DNA from: Mesotaenium endlicherianum
Taxonomy: Eukaryota; Streptophyta; Zygnematophyceae; Zygnematales; Mesotaeniaceae
DNA length: 64,000 nt
Direction of reading: 5' to 3'
NCBI GenBank assembly: GCA_009602735.1
Contig: WELA01012911.1
Location: 576,840-640,839 of the forward strand
Shown: in pieces, positions 42,868 through 54,739 of the stretch
Numbering within the stretch: the first letter of the stretch is position 1
Layout: each line of letters begins with the position of its first letter
Notes under the pieces: generated by a model
Databases searched by the model: none
What the model saw: the letters and a program-made list of their open reading frames with translations, nothing else
Told to the model about the DNA's origin: nothing
Translations under genes and position numbers: made by a program

Positions 42868-43317
42868 TTGGTCAAACTACATTCTCAGCACCTGTACCTC
42901 CCTGGTGTGGTCAAGAAAAAGCTTGGCCCTGTCTGGGTCGGTCCATATTCGGTGGTGCGTCGTGTCGGTCAGAACGCTTACAAACTGAACATGTCAGCCG
43001 AATACAAGGGTCATCCGGTCTTTCATGTCTCCTTCCTGGAACCCTACATCAAAGGTGATACACTGTTCACAGGTCGGTTACCTGTCCAACCGGGACCGGT
43101 CCCCGCTGTCCGAGACGGCGACCCTGAGGAATATGAGGTGGAGGAGATTTTAGACTCGCGCTCGGTCCGTCGATCGTCTAAATATGTCATGAAGTACCTC
43201 ATTCGATGGAAGGGTTACGATGCCTCTGGGGACACTTAAGAATTTAAAGACCATTTGACTAATGCCAAAGGGGCGTTGAAACGATTCCACCTTCGGGCGG
43301 CTGGAGCACCCCCCTAA
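42868..43317 (+). pseudogene. pol: A4 integrase C-terminus and chromodomain
   Basis: The open part begins 'MVKLHSQHLYLPGVVKKKL', the integrase C-terminal barrel, and leads to the chromodomain 'YEVEEILDSRSVRRSSKYV' and 'YLIRWKGYDASGDT'. The next codon is TAA where A2 has Trp TGG; the frame then runs on to a natural stop at 43315-43317. Chromodomains of this class bind methylated histone H3 and direct insertion into heterochromatin. Confidence 0.87.
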
Positions 43318-43370
43318 CAGTCATTTCAGTTGACACGGGCAGGTGGTGACAGGAGGTCCTGTCTCCATTT

Positions 43371-43383
43371 AAGTTGGAGGGGA
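43371..43383 (+). promoter_or_regulatory. A4 internal polypurine tract
   Basis: AAGTTGGAGGGGA lies 54 bases after the pol stop, far from the 3' LTR. It matches the terminal tract at 56543-56555 (AAGTTGGAGGGAT) almost base for base. Confidence 0.6.
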
Positions 43384-43701
43384 AAATATATGACAGTTAG
43401 TGTGTGAGAGCGAGAAAGGGACAGTTAGGGACAGTTATGTGAACCCCGAGTGACAGCATAGTGACAGAGGGGACAGCCTGGCCCACATAAAGCACCTTTA
43501 GCGGAAGGAAAAAGTGCCTCGTACAGCCATACATCACTTAACACACCTGTAAACGCACCGCAACTACGTCAACTCCTAGCAAGCACCGTGTAAGGTAAAC
43601 AGGAACGAATACACCACACTGATACGAACTTACTCCCTTCCTGCAACTTCTAAGACAAAGGTCGATATCCTACTAACTTGTGCCCTGGTTACATGTGCAG
43701 A

Positions 43702-44790
43702 ATGGCTCCCACCACACAAAAGGAGGACAGGATGCGCAAGGCAGAAGAAGCCAGGAGGACAATGGAGCAATACCAGAAGGAGCTGGCGGCGACGTCCCTC
43801 ACCAGGAGAGAATAAGAAAGGGTCCGCAAACAACAAGAGGCGGCAGAAGAAGCACAGAGGAAGAAGGATCAGGAAGCGGAAGACCTCAGGAAAGCTGAGG
43901 AGGAGAGATAGAAGAAACAACAAGAAGAAGCGGCGGCGACAGAGGAGGAGAGAAGGAAAAAGGCTGAAGCATTGCTGGCAGCCCAGGAGATCAACAAGCT
44001 GGAACAGACAACACTGCTACAAAGGGAAGGAACTGCAGCACTGGATAGGCACATTGAGACACACACTGGTGTGGTTCTCTACGAGGATTATGCCAAGATG
44101 GTGGGCTATACAGCAGAGCAGGCCTGATGCTTGCCGACGATTCAGAAAACAAGCCAGTCCCAATACCGGGAATAGTGGGAGATCAGAGACTCTTCAAGAT
44201 GGTGAGTATGCGGCCCGATAGCTTTCAGGATACGGTATTCTACCTCACACTATTGCCAGCTTACAATGAAGTTGAGAGAAGGAGCTGGGAGTACTTGGCC
44301 AGGGAAGCAGGACAACAGATGTTCTCTCCCCACTGGTTCCCATGCAAACTGAGAAAAGCTGAGCATGGACCCCAGTACTACCAGCAGCCAACAGACTAGA
44401 GGTGGATGACCGTCACAAACAAAAAGCAAGAGTGTGACCGAGCCCAACCCGACAATTTCCACTATGGCCTAGACGGCTACCTCATCCTACCACCTCACAT
44501 TGCCCCTTGGGATCCCAGGCTGAATGGCTGCCTGAGCAATACGAATGCAGAGACCAAAGAGCACAGGAGGAGGAGGAGAGACTACTTCTCTAAGGGAAAG
44601 CATGCCTTCGTCAAATGGGCGAAGAATGCAAGCCGGATAGATATTAGCAGGCTGAAGGCCAAGCAATTTCCGGCGCGCCCTAAGAAAGGGAGATCAGTAG
44701 ACTACTCCATGTCTACCAGAGAGCAGGACGACTTAGTTGACGAGACTCCTACTCTCTCAGAGGAGGAGGATGAGGGGGATGAGGAAGAAG
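43702..44790 (+). pseudogene. family A additional 3' ORF (A4 copy), part 1
   Basis: The ATG at 43702 gives MAPTTQKEDRMRK, followed by a long coiled coil rich in Glu, Lys, Arg and Gln that is broken by two stops, a TAA near 43812 and a TAG near 43909. Conserved blocks are 'YNEVERRSWEYLAREAG', 'PPHIAPWDPRLNG', 'YFSKGKHAFVKWAK' and 'PKKGRSVDYSMSTRE', each found with substitutions in A2 and A3. The acidic run 'SEEEDEGDEEEEL' is cut by B2 at 44790. Divergence from A2/A3 is much higher than in pol, while the blocks stay aligned, which suggests past selection on the protein. Function unknown. Confidence 0.75.
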
Positions 44791-45290
44791 AACTGTAGTG
44801 ATTTGAGTTATTATATATTAGTTTGCATATAGTTCAATGTTTTCAAATATATTTGGAGTAGAATTGTGTGGATTCAAGTGTGAATAGGTACTCTAGTGAC
44901 TTGGTTCATGTCCTTTGAACCTTCTAAGGCATTTTCGAAGTTAGAGGAAAGACCTAGAAGAACTCCACGTGGCAAAAGTCAAATGTGCCATTTTTAGGTC
45001 AAAAGGACATGTGTACATTATTCTAGAAAGAGGTGGCAAGTTTTGGGATGTGTTGGGTGCCAACACATCAACATACACCTTCGTAGCAATTACTTGTTTA
45101 GCAAGTATATAAACAAGAGCTANCAATTACTTGTTTAGCAAGTATATAAACAAGAGCTAGAACATAGAAGACATTCCAGAATCACTCTTGTACGTGCCAA
45201 AATCCAGAAATGTATTAACTTTCAAGAAGCCATTTCTCTTTCAAGAAGCTACCACTTGTGTTCAAAGATCCTTGTCTTGAATAGATAAAG
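44791..45290 (+). repeat. B2 5' LTR, cut by gap
   Basis: It begins TGTAGTGATTTGAG. A single N at 45123 is flanked by a duplicated stretch (CAATTACTTGTTTAGC and following), an assembly join that adds about 40 bases. Confidence 0.9.
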
Positions 45291-46221
45291 NNNNNNNNNN
45301 NNNNNNNNNNNNNNNNNNNNNNNNNNNNNNNNNNNNNNNNNNNNNNNNNNNNNNNNNNNNNNNNNNNNNNNNNNNNNNNNNNNNNNNNNNNNNNNNNNNN
45401 NNNNNNNNNNNNNNNNNNNNNNNNNNNNNNNNNNNNNNNNNNNNNNNNNNNNNNNNNNNNNNNNNNNNNNNNNNNNNNNNNNNNNNNNNNNNNNNNNNNN
45501 NNNNNNNNNNNNNNNNNNNNNNNNNNNNNNNNNNNNNNNNNNNNNNNNNNNNNNNNNNNNNNNNNNNNNNNNNNNNNNNNNNNNNNNNNNNNNNNNNNNN
45601 NNNNNNNNNNNNNNNNNNNNNNNNNNNNNNNNNNNNNNNNNNNNNNNNNNNNNNNNNNNNNNNNNNNNNNNNNNNNNNNNNNNNNNNNNNNNNNNNNNNN
45701 NNNNNNNNNNNNNNNNNNNNNNNNNNNNNNNNNNNNNNNNNNNNNNNNNNNNNNNNNNNNNNNNNNNNNNNNNNNNNNNNNNNNNNNNNNNNNNNNNNNN
45801 NNNNNNNNNNNNNNNNNNNNNNNNNNNNNNNNNNNNNNNNNNNNNNNNNNNNNNNNNNNNNNNNNNNNNNNNNNNNNNNNNNNNNNNNNNNNNNNNNNNN
45901 NNNNNNNNNNNNNNNNNNNNNNNNNNNNNNNNNNNNNNNNNNNNNNNNNNNNNNNNNNNNNNNNNNNNNNNNNNNNNNNNNNNNNNNNNNNNNNNNNNNN
46001 NNNNNNNNNNNNNNNNNNNNNNNNNNNNNNNNNNNNNNNNNNNNNNNNNNNNNNNNNNNNNNNNNNNNNNNNNNNNNNNNNNNNNNNNNNNNNNNNNNNN
46101 NNNNNNNNNNNNNNNNNNNNNNNNNNNNNNNNNNNNNNNNNNNNNNNNNNNNNNNNNNNNNNNNNNNNNNNNNNNNNNNNNNNNNNNNNNNNNNNNNNNN
46201 NNNNNNNNNNNNNNNNNNNNN
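45291..46221. other. assembly gap (931 N): B2 LTR end, leader and gag
   Basis: By comparison with B1 about 1.1 kb is missing: the last 40 bases of the LTR, the primer site and most of gag. Confidence 0.95.
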
Positions 46222-46476
46222 CCTTCAACATCCGAATCTGGACCCACACCCATGGAAATCGGAGTTATTAAAAGGGATCCCGCGGCTGCTCGGAAGAGTG
46301 GAAGACCCTCCAATGACACTTATGATGCAAGAAACCAGCAAGGAGTGAAAGCAAGACTCTCCCCGGCTGAAAAAGAAGCTCTCATGACGGCTGGACTATG
46401 CTTCTATTGCAAGGAAAAGGGCCATCGTGCACTTTCATGCCCCAAAAAGTTGTCAAAAAACGGACAGCGCCGGTAG
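46222..46476 (+). pseudogene. gag: B2 gag C-terminus
   Basis: Only the end survives right of the gap. It includes 'ARLSPAEKEALMTAGLC' and the CCHC zinc knuckle 'CFYCKEKGHRALSC', and ends at TAG (46474-46476) shortly after the slippery site. It is open as far as visible. Confidence 0.88.
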
Positions 46477-46490
46477 GCCAGGAGCCTACC
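46455..46490 (+). promoter_or_regulatory. B2 gag-pol -1 ribosomal frameshift site
   Basis: A AAA AAC (46455-46461) is in register with gag codons (TCA AAA AAC). After 10 bases comes GGTAGGC (46472-46478), loop CAGGA, GCCTACC (46484-46490). AAAAAAC is the classical heptamer of several retroviral gag-pro junctions. Identical in B1. Confidence 0.87.
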
Positions 46491-46847
46491 ACCCCAAGAC
46501 CCACTTCACGAGAAGGCAACACGCCAAGTGAGGTGGAGACCCCCGTTGAAGACGACGTTCCAGCCCCAATGAGTTTGAGAGGTTACCTTGGAGGAGAGAA
46601 GGTCCACATCTTGGTGGATAGCGGAGCTCAAGGCAACTTCATTGCTGCAGATTTTGCCACCAAGCACGGTATTACTATGCGAACTCTTGACCACGACGAG
46701 GAGATTATGATGCCCGATGGATTCTCCTATACTACCCCTTCCAAGAAGACGTACCCCTTGGCACTCTCTATCAAGTCCTTCAAGGATAGAGTAGTGATCT
46801 TCCCCATGCAATTGGGCAAGTACGACGTCATCCTAGGGACGTCTTGA
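46462..46847 (+). pseudogene. pol: B2 protease
   Basis: In the -1 frame relative to gag: 'KVHILVDSGAQGNFIAADF' with catalytic DSG, then 'MQLGKYDVILGTS' and a TGA at 46845-46847 where B1 has Trp (TGG). This is the only nonsense codon in B2 pol before C1. Confidence 0.88.
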
Positions 46848-49739
46848 TTGACCAAGCACAACCCCCAAGTTGATTGGAGGACCGGTACTATCAAGATCAA
46901 GAATGACATCACTTCAAGAATCTGTATTTTGCGCGCAATCCAGAATATCCAGACCCAAGACATCCAGAAGCCGACACACGAGATACTATTGTCCGCCCTC
47001 CAACTCAAGAGACTTGTGAGGAAGGGACACGAGCTTCTTTTGGCCTTGATCACACCAAAAGACATCAAGAAAGATATCGAGAGTCAAGAAGGCAGGCCCG
47101 TTCCCAAGGAGATACAAGAAGTCTTAGAGGACTACAAAGAAGTATTCTCCCCGGAATTGCCCAAGGGCCTACCCCCCAAAAGATTCGTAGACCACAAGAT
47201 AGAGTTGGGGCTCGGAAGCAAGCCCATTTCTCGGCCTACGTTCAAAATGTCATACACGGAGCTAGACGAAGTCAAGAAGCAAATCAAGGAGCTACTGGAG
47301 CATGGCTTCATTCGACCTAGCAAGTCGCCATTTGGAGCCCCGGTGCTATTTGTCAAGAAGAAAGATGGTACCTTGAGGATGTGTGTGGACTATCGCGCCC
47401 TCAACAAGATCACCATCAAGAATCGATACCCGCTGCCGCGCATGGATGAGCTCATGGACCGGCTGGTTGGAGCCAAGTACTTCACGAAGATTGACTTACG
47501 GAGCGGCTACCACCAGATTCGCATCGCAGAACCGGACATAGAGAAGACGGCATTCAGGACAAGATATGGACATTTTGAGTTCATGGTCCTGCCATCTGGA
47601 CTCACCAACGCGCCAGCAACTTTCATGACTATGATGAACACCATATTTCAGCCCATGTTGGACAGATTTGTGGTGGTATTCATCGATGACATCCTTATCT
47701 ACAGCAAGACCCTTGAAGAGCATGCGAGACACTTGAAAGAAGTCCTTGAAGTATTGAAGCAAAACAAGCTGTTTGCGAAGGAGTCAAAATGCGAGTTTGC
47801 CAAACAAGAAGTGGAGTTCCTAGGTCTCCACGTGACTGCTGATGGCATCAAGATAGACCCCAAGAAGACCACGGTGGTGGAGGAATGGCCAACCCCCACG
47901 ACCAAGAAAGAACTCCAGTCATTCTTGGGATTTGCCAATTGGTACAGAAAATTCATCCAAGGCTTCTCGCACATAGCAGCCCCCCTGACAGATCTACTCA
48001 AGAAGGACAGGCTATATACATGGACCGAGAAAGAGGAAGAGGCATTTCAAGAGTTAAAGCGAAGATTGACCACATCCCCGGTGCTCACACTCCCAAGTCC
48101 AAACCCAGATTGGCCCTTCCACGTCATCACCGATGCATCTTCCTATGCAATAGGAGCAATCCTGCTTCAAGACCAAGGCAAGGGACTGCAGCCCATCGCC
48201 TACGAGTCAAGGAAGCTAAATCCAGCCGAGCAAAATTATACAACCACGGAGCGAGAGGCATTGGCGATTGTACATGCCTTGAAGGTTTGGCGCTGCTACG
48301 TTGAAGGACGCAAAGTACTGGTCACCACGGACCACGAGGCGTTAAAGCACCTCCAAACGCAGCCGTATCTCTCAAGGAGACAAGCAAGATGGAGCGGATA
48401 CTTGCAACAATACAACATCACGATTCAGTACCAGCCCGGCAAGACAAACCCGGCTGACCCCCTCTCAAGACTGCAATTAAATGCAGTGATGGTATCCCTG
48501 AAGACAGATCTGGAAGCTCGATTTTCAGCCGCCTATGAAAGAGACCCTTACTACAAGAACGGAGAAGCAGCCTTGGACCCATGCAAGAAGCAAGAAGGCA
48601 ATTATTGGGTGAGGCAAGATACGGGCCAGAGATGTGTTCCTAATGACTTAGACCTCCGGCTCTTGCTTCTACGAGAAGCACACGACAACCCTCTTGGAGG
48701 ACACTTTGGAATCCTAAGGACCACGGGCGTTCTAGCTAGGACTTATTGTTGGCCAGGCATGTCTAAGCAAGTCAAGGAGTACTGCAGGAGCTGTGACACA
48801 TGCCAAAGAATCAAGCCATCATCGCAAAAGGCGGGAGGACTCCTCCAACCACTACCAATCCCCGAAAGACAATGGACGGACATCTCAATGGACCTTATCG
48901 TGGACTTGCCCGTGACACCTCGAGGCCATAATGCAATACTCACGGTGGTGGACAGACTTACCAAGATGGCTCATTTTATTCCCACGACGACTAAGGCTAC
49001 AGCACCACAACTTGCAAGACTCATCTTTGACAACATCTTCCGACTCCATGGACTACCATCAAGAATTGTGTCAGATAGAGATCCAAGATTCACAAGCCAT
49101 TTCTGGAAAAATCTCTTCAAGAACTTGGGTACATCGCTGGATATGTCTACTGCCTACCACCCACAATCAGATGGGCAAACCGAGCGTATGAATCGTACTC
49201 TAAAGACCTCTCTAAAGGCCTACGTGTCTACTCTGGAGCAAGATTGGGACATGTACTTGACCCCCCTGGAGTTTGCCTACAACAACACAACGCAAGCCTC
49301 TACCCAAGAGTCCCCATTCTTCCTCAACTATGGCTTCCATCTAACCACGCCGCTGAGCTTCACGGCTGGCCTTGATGAAGTACCTCCAGCCACAAATTTT
49401 ATGGAGACATTAGAAGCAGCCCTTACAGCAGCGAAGAAAGCTCTACAAAACGCGCAAGATGCTCAAGCAAGAGTGGCGAACAGATCCAGAAGAGAAATTA
49501 CGTACAGAGTGGGTGACAACGTGTTACTATCATCCAAGAATATTTCCCTGAACAACAGGCCTGCCGGCAGCAAGTTCTCTCCCAAGTATGTGGGACCCTT
49601 CAAGATTATCCAGCAAGTCAACCCCGTTGCTTTCCAGCTAGAACTTCCCCAGACTATGCACATCGACCCCGTATTCCACGCTTCCCTCTTCAAGCCATAT
49701 GTGCAACCCGACCACAAGTTCCCAGGACGTGTGACAACC
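46848..49739 (+). pseudogene. pol: B2 RT, RNase H and integrase, long open frame
   Basis: The 964-codon frame contains RT ('[20 protein letters not shown]', '[17 protein letters not shown]', catalytic '[12 protein letters not shown]'). The RT motif usually PFGL reads PSGL. RNase H follows ('[16 protein letters not shown]'), then integrase with zinc module ('[12 protein letters not shown]', '[11 protein letters not shown]') and the D,D,E core ('[11 protein letters not shown]', 'IVSDRDPRF', '[15 protein letters not shown]'), then the C-terminal barrel ending '[19 protein letters not shown]'. The apparent stop at 49740-49742 is supplied by the C1 LTR. Apart from the TGA upstream and the C1 insertion it looks functional, making B2 the youngest-looking pol here. 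Confidence 0.95.
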
Positions 49740-50449
49740 TGAAAGGGGGAAGGGTGCGGGGAGTGCGCCCATACACACTCACGCATCCTCACCCGCGAGT
49801 GGAAGCGTGCACGAGGACCTTTCCTAGTTGCATACACAAGGTGGAGTGGCCTGGTGGTATGCCACCCTTGCAAGAGTTAGAGGGCTACATGAGAGGAGTG
49901 GAAAAGAACTCACTTTATTAAGAAAAGTCGTGTACAAGATAAGAAGGTTAGACTAGACTAAACCCCCTCTACTTCCTTGTGCTTCCCATTTATCCTTTAA
50001 CTCTAAGTGTCCTCTCTAGCAAGGTACCTCCAGAACCTTCTCCTATGGCTCCTTCCATGTACTTGACCTTGCCTAGTTGGACAAGCTAGCACACTCACAC
50101 GCACACAATCACACTCTAGAATATTCTACTACACAATCCACTAACTCCTCACGGAGTTTCTAAAAATTCCACGATCACTTTGGCACTCTACGTAATTGTA
50201 CGTACTTTCTGGAACCCTCATGTTTCAATGTCCTACTTTCTGGACTCCAACCGAAATTTTCGTCACTGGACCTGTCCTTGTCACTAAATAGAATCTGTGA
50301 CATTAAAAACTCACTAAAAACTTCCAAAATTCATAACTATCTCAATACTTGTCCAAATGACTTGAAATAAAGGCCAAAGTTCTTCTAAAATCACACTCTA
50401 TGCATATAAAATACTAGAAAGAAACAAACTACACTTTCATAACCTTACA
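49740..50449 (-). repeat. C1 3' LTR
   Basis: This 710-bp LTR matches 53718-54446 apart from an assembly insertion in the latter. Confidence 0.92.
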
Positions 50450-53400
50450 TCATCCCCCTCCTCAAGATGCGACGTCCTCGGCGCATACTAAGCATAAGTG
50501 ACGTAATATGAGGAATCGAGCTCACANGTGAGGAATCGAGCTCACATATACACAAGAAAAACACATATTCACATATATTACACAAGTTGCAGGTCTTGAA
50601 CAGGCTCCAGGTTGATACTCATTACTCCAAACTTGCTCCACTTAGTGAAAGCTCCATCGCATACATTGTCTCCACACATGGCGTCTCCTTACACAAGTGC
50701 ATCTTCTCTTCAACTCCTTCGTCTTGGAATAGGCCAACATCTTCATAAGGGCTGTAACATACTCCCTCCATCATCTCCACATACTTCAAAGCTGGATCCA
50801 ATGCATAATAGTCCGCCAAATCACCAAAATACTCATTTTTCGCCCTCTTGGACAAGTGGCAGCTCCTCGTCGCGCCATGTGGCTTACTCGTGGTGCTCTT
50901 ATAATTTTGACCAGATTACATCATGAACCTAAGTCCACTATGTTCCTGAACCTTCTGGTACCCTTAGCTACCTCTAGCTCTAAGCCATACTCCTTGTAGA
51001 GGTATTGCATTCTCACTCGTGTGCGTGACTCGTGGTGACCTCTCAAGACGCCTAGTGGCACCCCCCTGACTGTTTTTGACATTTTTAGCCTGAAAGTTGT
51101 GTAATCTACATAATATCTCCCCTTTGAACTCACTGGTATACTTTGTTTCTCCTGATTCCAAGCCTAAGACCATGATACCAGATTGCGCCTTGCCTCACAC
51201 ATGTGGCTCCCACGGCAGTCCAGCAGACCGCCATGTGGCACTGTCAGGACTTAAATTAATATTTTAATAAAAAAACTTACTTTTTCTGAATCTCAACCCA
51301 TAGGACTACCTCTCCACAAAATTTCAGAGTCTGAATCAAAGTCTAACACTCAAATGAGATCGTCACTTTGTGCCTCATGCTCGTAGGACGCACACGCGCG
51401 CAACATGGATAAAGCTCCCGCGCCTACAAATGGCACATGCTTAAACCCCTGATTCTGAAACTTGACTATGACTCAAGGAAGGCCTCATACTAGGCCTCTC
51501 ACATCATGTAGGACTTCTAGTGAAAATATTACCCACTCTCTCCTAAGTAGGCAAAAAGTAGCCAAAATCTGCCAACTTTAAACCTCGCGCTCGCCTACCC
51601 GTAAAACCCTCAAACATAGACAGATTTGAGTATCTTCCAAGCTCTTGCTCTCAAACTTCTTTCCACTTCACATCTCTTAGTTACAACTGAACTCATGGGA
51701 CTGGTTTGACCTTGCTTACAAGCACTATAAACAACTATAACACTCCCCCCCCTCATCATGAAGGTAAGGCGCTTACCACTCGAGTGTCCAAGTCCAGATT
51801 TTACGCCTCTCTCGTGCTTGCTTGTATAGGCGCTGATTCTCCTAGCTTCATGTCCAGGTCTTTGTCATATATCTCCATCTTAGGCAGGACATATCATTCC
51901 CATAACTCTTGGTCTCCTCCTTATAGGTCCATATCCATAAAGTCGTAGTCTCCATCAAGCGACGATAATAATCTTCACAAGGCATGAGCGCGTAGTCTTG
52001 CTCGTGGTGCACCAAACTCCATCATAGTCTTCTCCTTGGCTAGATGCTCACTCCCACATACTCTTGGCTCTTCTTGAAGGTCAGCCTTCACACAAGGCTC
52101 CAAGAAACACATCTGGAACGCCTCCATGAGCTCCATAACTTGGGCATACGCACATACTCTTAGTGCTTGCACCTCATCTTGTGCACGCACACACGTCGTC
52201 TTGCAAGCGGGCTTCTCTTGAGCTCACTTTCTAGGAGCTCCTCCACTTGAGCAGTTGGGGTCTGCTCTATATATGAGCAAGGGGATCATACACCTCTACT
52301 TGCTCCACCGGCGATGTACATTCGCCAAGGTTGTTAGGAGGCACGCTTGCTCCGTGTGATGACCGGGCCAAGGTCACCAAAACAAGCGCTTCTCCTTCAC
52401 CTTCACCTTCCCGCGTCGCTTCTTTGCTAGCGGGCTGAAGATAGCTACTTGTGGTCATATCTACCTCCACCTATTTCACTATCCTCACTTGACCATACTC
52501 CTCCTCGGTCTTCACTTGACCCGTGCACTAAAGCACTAGAGGATAGGCTACTCTCTTTGTGCAACTCCTTCCACATGCTTAGCTTCTTGAGTGCACTCTA
52601 GCCTTGGTCACCCCAATGACACTTCTTACTACTAAACCCAGCTTGCCTTGGTGCTCTACTTTCACATGAAGAGCTTCCATAGATGCACCAAAATCTGCCC
52701 CTTAACTATGCCATCACACAACTAATGGCACACACGCTTCAAGTGGGAGACATCTCTTGCACTAGCCCTCTTGCACCAACTTCATACCTTGCTTCTTCTT
52801 CCACACCATAGGCTTGTCTTCATCATAGTTCTCAACTCCATATACTCCGTAGTACTCTCCTCCATAAGAAAAGAGAAATCTGAACTTGAAAGGCTCCATC
52901 TCCATCTCTCCTCTTTGAAGAAAAATCTGGAATACTTCTTCTTGCTCCAAGCCTTCTCCACGATGCTTCTCTTCACTTGAGGCTTCTTCAATTTCCATAC
53001 AAGGTACCAAGCTCCATCATGGCTGGCCTCAAGTAACCAGTGGCTACATAGGAGTGATGCAAGGCAACCCAAATCTGGCCACATACTTGGCCAACTTGGT
53101 GCAACACCCCGGTGCACCCTCTCTTGAGCTCCTCATGAGCTCCTCTTGAGCTTGCGAGTGCTATGCCCGCCAAAGCTCCTAGACTTGCAAGTACACATGC
53201 TTGCTAAGTCCCTGGTTGCCTACCCTTAAAATCTGCTCCACCTTCATTGAAGATCTGAAATAAAGATGGGCACACACTCCTTTCTAGCCACTATCACCTC
53301 TATGCTAAGCCCCCTCATCAAAGAAAGAGCTAAACACTAAAGAGCTTGCATCTTCAAGGAAAAATCCAGCCATGTGAACTCCAGATTCTCTTCATGCTCA

Positions 53401-53717
53401 TATGTCTCCATACTCAAGCAAAGGCTGCTCTATATTACTTATATCACTACCATGCTTGGGCACCCTTTTCATACTACAAGGAAGATGTACAAAAACTGGT
53501 TGCATCCAAGTTAACACTTCTTGGAGCACCTCCCTCTTCCCATCTTCTCCCTCCTTCAAGAGAGTGAGATGCTAGCTTGCATCATGTCTTCATGGCTGCC
53601 CGTAGCAACTTATAAGTCATCTTTGCTTCTCCTCTATACTCTCTCTACACTCCTACAAGCATCACCAACCAAAGCTCCCTCCTCCAAATGAAGCAACTAG
53701 GTAGCTTTGATACCATG

Positions 53718-54446
53718 TGAAAGGGGGAAGGGTACGGGGAGTGCGCTCATACACACTCACGCACCCTCACCCGCGAGTGGAAGCGTGCACGAGGACCTTT
53801 CCTAGTTGCATACACAAGGTGGAGTGGCCTGGTGGTATGCCACCCTTGCAAGAGTTAGAGGGCTACATGAGAGGAGTGGAAAAGAACTCACTTTATTAAG
53901 AAAAGTCGTGTACAAGATAAGAAGGTTAGACTAGACTAAGCCCCCTCTACTTCCTTGTGCTTCCTATTTATCCTTTAACTCTAAGTGTCCTCTCTAGCAA
54001 GGTACCTCCAGAACCTTCTCCTATGGCTCCTTCCATGTACTTGACCTTGCCTAGTTGGACAAGCTAGCACACTCACACGCACACAATCACACTCTAGAAT
54101 ATTCTACTACACAATCCACTAACTCCTCACGGAGTTTCTAGAAATTCCACGATCACTTTGGCACTTTACGTAATTGTAAGTACTTTCTGGAACCCTCATG
54201 TTTCAATGTCCTACTTCCTGGACTCCAACCGAAATTTTCGTCACTGGACCTGTCCTTGTCACTACATAGAATCTGTGACATTAAAAACTCACTAAAAACT
54301 TCCAAAATTCATAACTATCTCAATACTTGTCCAAATGACTTGAAATAAAGGCCAAAGTTCTTCTAAAATCACACTCTATGCANTTCCACGCTTCCCTCTT
54401 CAAGCCATATGTGCAACCCGACAAATCACACTTTCATAACCTTACA
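53718..54446 (-). repeat. C1 5' LTR, with assembly insertion
   Basis: At 54383 an N is followed by about 39 bases copied from B2 coding sequence at 49674-49712 (TTCCACGCTTCCCTCTTC and on). This replaces a few tens of LTR bases and is almost certainly an assembly artefact, not biology. Confidence 0.9.
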
Positions 54447-54451
54447 CAACC

Positions 54452-54739
54452 CCACCAGCCCCAACAATAGTGGATGATCATTTGGAGTACGAAGTGGAAG
54501 ACATAGTGGCTATGAGAAATTTCAAGAGACAGCAGCAATACTTGATCAAGTGGAAAGGATATCCAGATTTGGAGAATAGTTGGGTGGCGGCGCACTACCT
54601 TGACAAAGTTCAGAGAAAGTTGAATTGCTTCCATGCCGCCAACCCCCATCTTGGACCAGCCCCAAGTCTCTCTACTAGAAGCTCAAAGACTTCAGGGAGG
54701 CAGCTTGCCACCATCAAGAAGCAGCAGAAGACCCCTTGA
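54452..54739 (+). pseudogene. pol: B2 chromodomain
   Basis: The frame restored across C1 gives 'TIVDDHLEYEVEDIVAMRN', then 'YLIKWKGYPDLENSWVAAHY', a canonical chromodomain, and a Ser/Lys-rich tail ending 'TIKKQQKTP' at the stop at 54737-54739. B1 ends in the same way. Confidence 0.92.

Larger units (their letters stand above)
49740..54446 (-). mobile_element. non-autonomous LTR element C1, nested in B2
   Basis: C1 is flanked by CAACC (49735-49739 and 54447-54451). LTRs are 49740-50449 (3') and 53718-54446 (5'), with element-strand ends TGTAAGGTTATGAAAG and CCCCCTTTCA. A primer site, TGGTATCAAAGC (53705-53716), adjoins the 5' LTR, and a purine-rich tract GAGGAGGGGGATGA (50450-50463) adjoins the 3' LTR. 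The 3.27-kb internal region has no gag, protease, RT or integrase on either strand; its ORFs are short and unlike any family. It fits the class of large retrotransposon derivatives moved by proteins supplied in trans. Insertion separated B2 integrase from its chromodomain. Confidence 0.92.

Noticed and set aside
43702-44790. Possibility that the family A 3' ORF is a retroviral-type envelope gene
   Set aside because: It lies in the envelope position but lacks a signal peptide, hydrophobic membrane segment and glycoprotein-like cysteines; it is charged and coiled-coil throughout.
52261-53717. Short ORFs in the C1 internal region as candidate genes
   Set aside because: The C2 copy does not keep the same frames beyond short stretches, and none shows gag, pol or other domain features.
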